A DNA stretch of 59,306 nt from Pseudomonadota bacterium. GTDB lineage: Bacteria; Pseudomonadota; Alphaproteobacteria; Rhizobiales; Hyphomicrobiaceae. A model generated the notes under the pieces. It made no database searches, was not told where the DNA came from, and saw only the letters and a list, made by a program, of their open reading frames with translations. The position numbers were made by a program, and so were the translations under genes. Positions 51,955 through 59,306 of this stretch are shown here, piece after piece (position 1 is the first letter of the stretch; the number at the start of each line of letters is the position of its first letter). The DNA lies in assembly GCA_023423275.1 (NCBI GenBank), contig JAFAFW010000019.1:1-59306 (forward strand). Direction: 5' to 3'.

Positions 51955-52653
51955 TCACACAGCCGGATCGTCGATGGTTGACGCTGGTTTTGCGAGTTTG
52001 TGCAACGCGTCCCGGTCGCGGATTTCAACGTTCGTTCCGCGGACACTGACGTTGTAAGGGACAAGAGCTGCGAACGTCCGTGACAGAACCTCCGGCGCCA
52101 TGCCCAACCGCGAGGCCAGGACTTTTTTCTCGAACGGCAAAGCGAAGCACCCCGTAGCACCCGTCGCCAGATCCCGCGCCACCAACCAGTTGGCGAGCCG
52201 CTCCACGCTCGACCGCAGTTTCTGGTTCTTCAATTCCTTGACCAGGCCGCGATAGGCATCGGCAAGTTCCTGCGCCAGCGCGCGTGCAAACGCGCCGTCG
52301 GCAGCAAAGAGCTTGCGCACCGCCACTGCCGGCATCAGCAGCACGCGTGCTGGTGATAGTGACCGGGCTGACTTCAGGTATACCTTGTCCAGTATAACCG
52401 CAGCGACGATGAAACTTTGACCCGGGCCGAGAACCGAGACCGTTGTCTCGCGATCGCGGTAAGCAGCGAAAACTTCCACCTGTCCATCGACGACAACATG
52501 CAGGAAATCAGCAGGATCGCCCTCGCGCGCCAACTCAACGCGCGCTGGAAAGCGCTGTAGAAACGACACGCGTAGAAGCTGATCGGCAAGCGCCTCGCCG
52601 ACATCCGCAAACAGCGGCAGCCGCCGCATCTCTTCGATTTCTTCTGGCCGCAT
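51955..52653 (-). CDS. Crp/Fnr family regulator without N-terminal Fe-S cysteines (FixK/DNR/NarR-like)
   Basis: 232 residues. A cNMP-like sensor domain (about 10-125: LPLFADVGEALADQLLRVSFL, HVVVDGQVEVF) and a wHTH (about 155-215: KKVLASRLGMAPEVLSRTFAAL). The recognition helix has Glu, Ser and Arg in PEVLSRT, as in FNR-class proteins that read TTGA(T/C). The only cysteine is in TGCFALPF, so it is not an oxygen-sensing Fe-S FNR. It is divergent from narK, so it is the obvious candidate regulator of the nitrate-respiration genes. A TTGAT-N4-ATCAT box lies about 55 bases upstream of its ATG. Confidence 0.9.
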   Translation of the reverse strand: MRPEEIEEMRRLPLFADVGEALADQLLRVSFLQRFPARVELAREGDPADFLHVVVDGQVEVFAAYRDRETTVSVLGPGQSFIVAAVILDKVYLKSARSLSPARVLLMPAVAVRKLFAADGAFARALAQELADAYRGLVKELKNQKLRSSVERLANWLVARDLATGATGCFALPFEKKVLASRLGMAPEVLSRTFAALVPYNVSVRGTNVEIRDRDALHKLAKPASTIDDPAV

Positions 52654-52707
52654 CCCACCATCCTCCGATCGATCGTGCGACTCTAGAGGTGTAGAACAAG
52701 GAGCGAC

Positions 52708-52721
52708 TTGATTTATATCAT
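52708..52721. promoter_or_regulatory. FNR/FixK-type box TTGAT-TTAT-ATCAT
   Basis: One mismatch to TTGAT-N4-ATCAA. Its centre is about 41.5 bases from a point about 20 bases before the Crp/Fnr ATG, so it could activate that gene, including autoregulation, as well as act on narK. Confidence 0.6.
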
Positions 52722-52821
52722 TTTCTAAATGGATGATATTGCGTAACTGAACGACAATCTTTCAAGTATGGATTGATAGTTGACGGAAGTGCTCTTGTAA
52801 GTTTGCGCGCTGCGGCATCCG

Positions 52822-52835
52822 TTGACCGAAGTCAA
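52822..52835. promoter_or_regulatory. Perfect FNR/FixK-type dyad TTGAC-CGAA-GTCAA upstream of narK
   Basis: A full dyad of the TTGA(T/C)-N4-(A/G)TCAA class with its centre 73 bases before the narK ATG, so a class II start at about 52870 leaves a 32-base leader. This suggests anaerobic or nitrogen-oxide activation. Confidence 0.65.
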
Positions 52836-52901
52836 ATGCCGGCGCATTTTTCCATCTCACGGTTCTCCTCATCAGCGCGCTTCAGCATATAGAGGGAGAG
52901 C

Positions 52902-55664
52902 ATGTCGAGCGCCGTTATCCGTCCAGCCGATCAGCGCACGGCGCTGTGGCTGTCCACGATTGCCTTCACGGTCTGCTTTGCGGTCTGGACGATCTTTGCC
53001 ATCATCGGCATCCAGATCAAATCCGATCTCGGCCTCAGCGATACGCAATTCGGTCTTCTTGTCGGCACGCCCATTCTTACCGGCTCGTTGATCCGCCTGA
53101 TCCTCGGCATATGGGCGGATCAATACGGTGGACGTGTCGTCTATACGCTGACGATGCTGTCGGCCGCCGCGATGACGGCGCTGCTGACACAGGCTTACAA
53201 CTACCCGACCTTCCTTCTTGCAGCGCTCGGTGTCGGCATCGCTGGCGGCTCCTTCTCCGTCGGCGTCGCCTACGTTGCCAAGTGGTATCCGAAAGAGCGG
53301 CAGGGCACCGCGCTCGGCATCTTCGGCGCCGGCAACGTCGGCGCTGCCGTGACCAAGTTCGCAGCACCCGTGATCATGATCGCGTACGGCTGGCGCACCG
53401 TTGCGCTGGTATGGGCGGCAGTCTTGGCGCTCACCGCCGTCATCTACTTCGTGTTCACGAAGGATGATCCCGATCTGGCGCGTCGCCGCGCGACCGGCCA
53501 GAAACCCGAGCCGCTGTCAGCGATGCTGGCGCCGCTGAAGAGCGTCCAGGTTTGGCGCTTCTCGCTCTACTACTTCTTCGTGTTCGGCGCGTTCGTGGCG
53601 CTGGCACTGTGGCTGCCGCGCTATCTCATCGGTGTCTACGGTCTCGACATCGCCATGGCCGGCGCGATCGGTGCACTGTATTCGATCCCGGCGTCGGTAT
53701 TCCGTGCCTACGGCGGTCATCTCGCCGACAAGTATGGCGCACGCCGCATCATGTACTGGACCTTCCTGGTCTCGGTCGTCTGTACGTTCATCCTGTCCTA
53801 TCCGCCGACCCAGTACGTGATCGAGGGCATCCGCGGCCCCGTGACTTTCTCGACGCGTATGGGCCTCGTCGGCTTCATCGTGGTGGCGTTCGTGCTCGGC
53901 TTCTTCATGAGCCTGGGCAAGGCGGCAGTCTTCAAGCACATCCCCATCTACTATCCCGACCGCGTTGGCGCCGTGGGGGGCATTGTCGGTCTTGTCGGCG
54001 GATTGGGTGGTTTTGTGCTCCCCATCGCGTTCGGTGCGCTCAATGATCTGACAGGCGTCTGGCAAAGCTGTTTCTGGCTGCTGTTTCTCATCGTCAGCGT
54101 TTCGCTGATCTGGATGCACGTTGCCATCCGCGAGATGGAGAAAACCGCTGTCGCCGCCGGTGTGCCGGTCAAGACGCTTCCGGAATTACCGGAAATGCAG
54201 CCGGTGCATGGCACGGCGCAGGAAGGTGCTCTTGCGGCGCGCGGCGCTATTCAGGACTGGAGGCCGGAGGAGAAGAACTTCTGGGAGAGTCGCGGCCAGG
54301 CGATTGCGCGACGCAATCTGTGGATCTCCATTCCTTGCCTGCTGCTCTCGTTCGCCGTCTGGATGGTGTGGTCGGTTGTCGTGGCGAAGCTGCCGGGTGT
54401 CGGATTTATTTTCGACAACGAGCAACTGTTCTGGCTGGCCGCGCTGCCGGGACTGTCCGGTGCGGCGCTGAGAGTCTTCTACGGCTTCATGCCGGCTATC
54501 TTCGGCGGCCGGCTGTGGACCACTCTCGCAACCTGGTCGCTGCTGATCCCCGCGCTCGGCATGGGCCTTGCCGTCCAAAACCCGAATACGCCCTACTGGA
54601 TCTTCCTCGCGCTGGCGTTGTTGTGCGGTCTGGGTGGCGGAAACTTCGCCTCCTCGATGGCCAACATTTCCTTTTTCTTCCCCAAGGCTGAAAAAGGAAA
54701 CGCGCTCGCACTCAATGCCGGGCTCGGCAATCTCGGTGTCAGCGTCGTTCAGTTCATCGTACCGCTGGTGATCACCGCCGGCGTGTTCGGAGCGCTTGGC
54801 GGCGACCCGCAGAGCGCGACCGTCAACGGCGTGACCTCGACGCTCTGGCTTCAGAATGCCGGTTTCGTGTTCGTGCCGTTCATCGTTGCCTCGGCATTCG
54901 CGGCATGGTTCGGCATGGACGACATCGCGACCATGAAAGCGAGCTTCGCCGATCAGTCGGTCATCTTCAGTAGGACGCACAACTGGATCATGTGCTGGCT
55001 CTATACCGGCACTTTCGGCTCGTTCATCGGATTCTCCGCGGCATTCCCATTGCTGGCCAAGATCCTTTTTCCGGAGGTCGACGCCTTACGCTACGCGTTT
55101 CTCGGCCCTCTCGTCGGCGCCATCACCCGCGCCGCGGCGGGCAAGGCCTGCGACCGCATTGGTGGCGGACGCATCACCTTCTGGGTATTCATCGCCATGA
55201 GCCTCGGGGTCGTCGGCATTCTCTACGCCATCGGCATTCAGGGTAGCCCAACCGCGTTCCCCGTGTTCTTCGCCAGCTTCCTGTTCCTGTTCGCCGCCAG
55301 CGGCGTGGGCAACGCGTCGACCTTCCAGATGATCCCGACGATCATGCGCAAGGAAGTGGCGCGGCTGGAGCCGCAGCTTTCCGCGATCGATCGTGTCAAG
55401 CAGTCCGACAAGGAAGCAGCAGCCATCATCGGCTTCACCTCGGCGATTGCCGCGTTCGGCGCCTTCTTCATCCCGAAGAGCTTCGGCAGCTCGATCAGCA
55501 TGACCGGCGGCGCGGAAGCGGCGCTGTATGGATTTCTCATTTTCTACATGAGCTGCATCGCCATCACCTGGTGGGTCTACACCCGGCGTGGCGGCCTGCT
55601 GTTCGATATCGACCGTGGCGGTGGTCCCCAGACACCCGCCACCACACTGAGGCCTGTGAAATAG
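52902..55664 (+). CDS. narK: Fused double-domain nitrate/nitrite transporter NarK
   Basis: 920 residues made of two MFS halves with about 12 membrane segments each. The N-terminal unit (about 1-425) has FGAGNVGAAVTKFAAPVIM and the C-terminal unit (about 460-915) has NAGLGNLGVSVVQFIVPLVI. Both match the glycine-rich nitrate-signature motif of NarK proteins. A hydrophilic linker of about 45 residues joins them. Such NarK1-NarK2 fusions are known from Paracoccus: one half is a proton-nitrate symporter and the other a nitrate-nitrite antiporter. It is 28 bases upstream of narG, so the two are probably one operon. Confidence 0.95.
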   Translation: MSSAVIRPADQRTALWLSTIAFTVCFAVWTIFAIIGIQIKSDLGLSDTQFGLLVGTPILTGSLIRLILGIWADQYGGRVVYTLTMLSAAAMTALLTQAYNYPTFLLAALGVGIAGGSFSVGVAYVAKWYPKERQGTALGIFGAGNVGAAVTKFAAPVIMIAYGWRTVALVWAAVLALTAVIYFVFTKDDPDLARRRATGQKPEPLSAMLAPLKSVQVWRFSLYYFFVFGAFVALALWLPRYLIGVYGLDIAMAGAIGALYSIPASVFRAYGGHLADKYGARRIMYWTFLVSVVCTFILSYPPTQYVIEGIRGPVTFSTRMGLVGFIVVAFVLGFFMSLGKAAVFKHIPIYYPDRVGAVGGIVGLVGGLGGFVLPIAFGALNDLTGVWQSCFWLLFLIVSVSLIWMHVAIREMEKTAVAAGVPVKTLPELPEMQPVHGTAQEGALAARGAIQDWRPEEKNFWESRGQAIARRNLWISIPCLLLSFAVWMVWSVVVAKLPGVGFIFDNEQLFWLAALPGLSGAALRVFYGFMPAIFGGRLWTTLATWSLLIPALGMGLAVQNPNTPYWIFLALALLCGLGGGNFASSMANISFFFPKAEKGNALALNAGLGNLGVSVVQFIVPLVITAGVFGALGGDPQSATVNGVTSTLWLQNAGFVFVPFIVASAFAAWFGMDDIATMKASFADQSVIFSRTHNWIMCWLYTGTFGSFIGFSAAFPLLAKILFPEVDALRYAFLGPLVGAITRAAAGKACDRIGGGRITFWVFIAMSLGVVGILYAIGIQGSPTAFPVFFASFLFLFAASGVGNASTFQMIPTIMRKEVARLEPQLSAIDRVKQSDKEAAAIIGFTSAIAAFGAFFIPKSFGSSISMTGGAEAALYGFLIFYMSCIAITWWVYTRRGGLLFDIDRGGGPQTPATTLRPVK

Positions 55665-55692
55665 CAATCCCACGACATCGAGAGGACCAGCC

Positions 55693-58600
55693 GTGAGCCA
55701 TTTTCTCGACCGCCTGACTTTCTTCAAAAAGGCCTCCGAGCCCTTCGCCAACGGTCATGGCACCACGACAGCCGAAGATCGCAGCTGGGAGGATAGCTAT
55801 CGCCAGCGCTGGCAGCACGACAAGATCGTGCGCTCGACGCATGGCGCCAACTGCACCGGCTCCTGCTCGTGGAAGATCTATGTCAAAGGTGGCATCGTCA
55901 CCTGGGAGACGCAGCAGACCGACTATCCGCGCACGCGGCCAGACCTGCCGAACCACGAGCCGCGCGGCTGCTCGCGTGGGGCAAGCTATAGCTGGTACCT
56001 CTATTCGGGCAATCGCGTGAAATACCCGCTGATCCGCTCACGCCTGCTGCGCCACTGGCGCGCGGCGCGCAAGACCATGCCTCCGGTCGCCGCCTGGAAG
56101 AGCATTGTCGAGAATTCAGCCAGGCGGAATGACTATATCTCCGTGCGTGGCCACGGCGGCTTCGTCCGCGCCAAGTGGGATGAAGTCACGGAGATCATCG
56201 GCGCCGCCAATGCTTACACGGCCAAGACCTATGGCCCCGACCGCGTCATCGGCTTCTCGCCCATCCCCGCGATGTCGATGGTGTCCTATGCGGCGGGCTC
56301 GCGCTACCTGTCGCTGCTCGGCGGCGTGTGCATGTCGTTCTACGACTGGTACTGCGATCTGCCGCCGGCTTCGCCGCAAACCTGGGGCGAACAGACCGAC
56401 GTTCCCGAAAGTGCCGACTGGTACAACGCCGGCTTCATCATCCTGTGGGGCTCCAACGTCCCGCAGACGCGCACGCCGGATGCGCACTTCTATACCGAGG
56501 CGCGCTATCGTGGCACCAAGAGCGCGGTGATCTGCCCGGATTACTCGGAAGCCTCGAAGTTCGGCGACATCTGGCTGTCGGTGAAGCAGGGCACCGACTC
56601 CGCGCTCGCCATGGCGATGGGCCACGTGATCCTGAAAGAATATCACGTCGACCGGCAAGCCAAGTATTTCCGCGACTACGTTCGCCAGTACACCGACATG
56701 CCGATGCTGGTGAAGCTGGTAAAACAGGATGGCCGTCTGGTGCCGGACCGCTTCCTGCGCGCCAGCGACTTTGCTGAGGGGTTGGGCGAGGCAAACAACC
56801 CGGAATGGAAGACCGTCGCCTACGACGAAACCAGCGGCGCCATCGTCGTGCCGAACGGCTCGGTCGGGTTCCGCTGGGGCGAAACCGGCAAGTGGAACAT
56901 CGAGGAGAAGGAGTCGGGCGGCAATGCCACGTCACTTCGCCTGTCGCTCGCCGATGTGAAAGATGAATTCGCCGACGTCGCCTTCCCGTACTTCGGCAAC
57001 ATCGAGAACGAGCACTTCACGCACTCTGACCACGCCAGCGTACTGAACCGTCGCGTGCCCGTGAAAAAGCTGAAACTCGCTGACGGCGAAGCGCTGGTCG
57101 CGACCGTCCATGATCTGTTCATCGCCAACTACGGTGTCGATCAGGGATATGGTGGAGACAACGTCGCCAAGTCCTACGATGAGAACACGCCCTATACGCC
57201 GGCCTGGGCCGAGCGCATCACCGGCGTCTCGCGCGACAAGATCATTCAGGTCGCGCGCGAGTTCGCGACCAATGCCGAGAAAACCAACGGCCGCTCGATG
57301 GTGATCATCGGCGCCGCCATGAACCACTGGTATCACTGCGATATGAACTATCGCGGCGTGATCAACATGCTGGTCATGTGCGGTTGCGTCGGCCAGTCGG
57401 GCGGCGGCTGGTCACATTACGTGGGACAGGAAAAACTGCGTCCGCAAGCCGGCTGGGCGCCGCTCGCCTTCGCGCTCGACTGGGGGCGGCCGCCACGCCA
57501 GCAGAATTCGACATCGTTCTTCTACGTGCACAGCAATCAGTGGCGCTACGAGACGATGCATACGACGGATATTCTCTCGCCGACTGCGCCTCCCGGTCCC
57601 TGGGATGGCGCGATCATCGACTACAACATGCGGGCGATCCGCATGGGTTGGCTGCCGGCGTATCCGACGCTGACGGATAACCCGCTTTCGATTGCGAAAA
57701 AGGCCGCCGACGCAAACCTCGAACCGAAGGACTACGTTGCGAAAGGACTGAAATCCGGAGAATTGTCGTTCGCGTGGGAAGATCCGGACAGCCCGCAGAA
57801 CTTCCCGCGCAACATGTTCGTCTGGCGCTCGAACATTCTCGGCAGCTCGGGTAAAGGCCATGAATACTTCCTCAAGCACCTGCTCGGCACCACGCACGGT
57901 GTGCTCGGCAAGGATCTCGGCGAGGAAGGCCGCGAGAAGCCCAAGGAGGTGCGCTGGCATGACGAAGCGCCGCGCGGCAAGCTCGACCTGCTGGTGACGC
58001 TGGACTTCCGCATGTCGACGACCTGTGTCTACTCCGACATCGTGCTGCCGACCGCGACCTGGTACGAGAAGAACGATCTCAACACCTCCGACATGCACCC
58101 GTTCATCCATCCGTTGACGGGCGCGGTGGACCCGGCCTGGGAAGCGCGGTCGGATTGGGACATCTACAAGGCCATCGCGAAGGCCTTCTCCAAAGTCGCA
58201 CCGGAGGTGCTCGGCGTCGAGAAGGATGTCGTGCTGACACCGATCATGCACGACAGCCCTGGTGAGATCGCGCAGGCATTCGAACCGAAGGACTGGAAGA
58301 CCGGCGAATGCGAGCCGGTTCCCGGCAAGACCATGCCCGCGGTCGCCGTCGTCGAGCGAGACTATCCGAACCTCTACAAGCGTTTCACGGCGCTCGGCCC
58401 GCTTATGGAGAAGGTGGGCAACGGCATCAAGGGCATCGCCTGGCAGACCGGGCACGAGGTCGAGCATCTCAAGGATCTCAACGGCGTCGTGAGCGAGGAC
58501 GGCGCAACCAAGGGCATGGCGCGTATCGAGAGTGATATCGATGCCGCCGAAGTGTTGCTGATGCTGGCGCCGGAGACGAACGGCGAAGTCGCGGTGAAAT

Positions 58601-59306
58601 CCTGGGAGGCGTTGTCGAAGACCACCGGCCGCGAGCACGCGCATCTGGCGCTGCCGAAGGAGGACGAAAAGATCCGTTTCCGCGACGTGGTTGCCCAGCC
58701 GCGCAAGATCATCTCAGCGCCGACGTGGTCGGGCCTCGAAAGCGAGAAGGTTTGCTACAACGCCGGATACACCAACGTCCACGAACTGATCCCGTGGCGT
58801 ACGCTGACCGGCCGGCAGCAACTCTATCTCGATCACTTATGGATGCGCGCCTTCGGAGAAGGTTTTTGCGTCTATCGACCCCCCGTCGATTTGCGCACCA
58901 TCAAGCCGGTCCAGGGCATGAAGCCCAACGGCGAGAAGGAGGTCGTGCTCAACTTCATCACGCCTCACCAAAAATGGGGCATTCACTCCACCTACACCGA
59001 CAACCTGCTGATGCTCACGCTGTCGCGCGGCGGGCCGATCGTGTGGCTGAGCGAGACGGACGCGCGCAAGGCCGGCATCGTCGATAACGACTGGGTCGAG
59101 GCCTACAACGCCAACGGCGCGCTCGTCGCCCGCGCGGTCGTTTCGCAGCGCATGAAGGAAGGCACGATCTTCATGTACCACGCGCAAGAGAAGATCGTGA
59201 ACGTGCCCGGCTCCGAGATGACCGGGCAGCGCGGCGGCATCCACAACTCGGTGACGCGCACCGTGCTGAAGCCGACCCACATGATCGGCGGCTACGTCCA
59301 GTTCGC
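55693..59306 (+). CDS. narG: Respiratory nitrate reductase alpha subunit NarG, C-terminus cut by window edge
   Basis: The frame opens at GTG 55693 (GAGAGGA upstream) and stays open to the window end, about 1204 codons of the usual 1240-1250. The FS0 cluster motif is H50, C54 and C58 in STHGANCTGSCSWK, followed by the cysteine in HEPRGCSRGASYSW. YDWYCDLPPASPQTWGEQTDVPESADWY contains the Mo-ligating aspartate region. FFYVHSNQW and WTTCVYSDIVLPTATWYEKND-type segments follow in the conserved order. It is the cytoplasmic, membrane-attached catalytic subunit that reduces nitrate to nitrite; narHJI are expected beyond the right edge. Confidence 0.96.
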   Translation, partial: MSHFLDRLTFFKKASEPFANGHGTTTAEDRSWEDSYRQRWQHDKIVRSTHGANCTGSCSWKIYVKGGIVTWETQQTDYPRTRPDLPNHEPRGCSRGASYSWYLYSGNRVKYPLIRSRLLRHWRAARKTMPPVAAWKSIVENSARRNDYISVRGHGGFVRAKWDEVTEIIGAANAYTAKTYGPDRVIGFSPIPAMSMVSYAAGSRYLSLLGGVCMSFYDWYCDLPPASPQTWGEQTDVPESADWYNAGFIILWGSNVPQTRTPDAHFYTEARYRGTKSAVICPDYSEASKFGDIWLSVKQGTDSALAMAMGHVILKEYHVDRQAKYFRDYVRQYTDMPMLVKLVKQDGRLVPDRFLRASDFAEGLGEANNPEWKTVAYDETSGAIVVPNGSVGFRWGETGKWNIEEKESGGNATSLRLSLADVKDEFADVAFPYFGNIENEHFTHSDHASVLNRRVPVKKLKLADGEALVATVHDLFIANYGVDQGYGGDNVAKSYDENTPYTPAWAERITGVSRDKIIQVAREFATNAEKTNGRSMVIIGAAMNHWYHCDMNYRGVINMLVMCGCVGQSGGGWSHYVGQEKLRPQAGWAPLAFALDWGRPPRQQNSTSFFYVHSNQWRYETMHTTDILSPTAPPGPWDGAIIDYNMRAIRMGWLPAYPTLTDNPLSIAKKAADANLEPKDYVAKGLKSGELSFAWEDPDSPQNFPRNMFVWRSNILGSSGKGHEYFLKHLLGTTHGVLGKDLGEEGREKPKEVRWHDEAPRGKLDLLVTLDFRMSTTCVYSDIVLPTATWYEKNDLNTSDMHPFIHPLTGAVDPAWEARSDWDIYKAIAKAFSKVAPEVLGVEKDVVLTPIMHDSPGEIAQAFEPKDWKTGECEPVPGKTMPAVAVVERDYPNLYKRFTALGPLMEKVGNGIKGIAWQTGHEVEHLKDLNGVVSEDGATKGMARIESDIDAAEVLLMLAPETNGEVAVKSWEALSKTTGREHAHLALPKEDEKIRFRDVVAQPRKIISAPTWSGLESEKVCYNAGYTNVHELIPWRTLTGRQQLYLDHLWMRAFGEGFCVYRPPVDLRTIKPVQGMKPNGEKEVVLNFITPHQKWGIHSTYTDNLLMLTLSRGGPIVWLSETDARKAGIVDNDWVEAYNANGALVARAVVSQRMKEGTIFMYHAQEKIVNVPGSEMTGQRGGIHNSVTRTVLKPTHMIGGYVQF

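Overview
The window is high-GC chromosomal DNA that reads as an alphaproteobacterium, most likely of the order Hyphomicrobiales (Rhizobiales). Pointers are a free-standing NDUFS4-like complex I subunit, an ECF sigma factor paired with an NrsF/OsrA-type (DUF1109) membrane anti-sigma factor, FixK-type dyads, and many solute-binding-protein transporters. I see no tRNA, rRNA, CRISPR array, transposase or phage gene. The left edge cuts a CoA-transferase gene and the right edge cuts narG.

Region 1 (1-9300) looks like a CoA-dependent catabolic cluster for an unknown organic acid. It has a family III CoA-transferase, a DapA-like aldolase/lyase, an enoyl-CoA hydratase, two alpha/beta hydrolases, a TRAP transporter (dctPQM), a NIPSNAP protein, a cupin and an atypical SDR. 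Genes leave three divergent promoter regions, and each of these regions carries the same CGCTTAC-centred, LacI-like operator. This suggests one regulon whose repressor gene lies outside the window.

Region 2 (9398-18527) is mixed. It has an NDUFS4 homologue, an MFS transporter, a chloroperoxidase-like hydrolase and an ECF-sigma stress module. In that module the sigma factor and its anti-sigma factor diverge from an MXKDX-repeat protein, a cytochrome b561-like protein and an exported MsrP/sulfite-oxidase-like molybdoenzyme. Both directions of the intergenic region carry GTAAC-N16-CGAA promoters. trhO and an ABC exporter follow.

Region 3 (18579-26054) is an iron-siderophore system: a TonB-dependent receptor divergent from a siderophore-interacting flavoreductase and a complete FecBCDE-type importer.

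Region 4 (26760-51255) is the most unusual part: about 25 kb of accessory catabolism. It includes a five-gene Liv-type importer, a TPP enzyme, four NAD-dependent epimerase-like SDRs plus one PRISE-type (progesterone 5-beta-reductase/iridoid-synthase-like) reductase, a monooxygenase-fold small protein, a sugar-type ABC importer with two permeases and a single-domain ATPase, an IclR regulator, an aldehyde dehydrogenase, a TIM-barrel isomerase, two tandem flavoproteins, a cupin and an MFS carrier. The promoter regions at 31386-31800 and 41820-42026 share an ATTTTC-N7-GAAAAT dyad, and the aldh/iclR promoter region has related half-sites, so the IclR protein may control the whole set. I do not recognise the pathway. 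A polyhydroxylated or glycoside-like substrate is an inference only.

Region 5 (51305-59306) holds a periplasmic PRC-barrel protein, a Crp/Fnr regulator without Fe-S cysteines, a fused double-domain NarK, and narG, the start of a respiratory nitrate reductase operon. A perfect FixK/FNR-type dyad lies ahead of narK.
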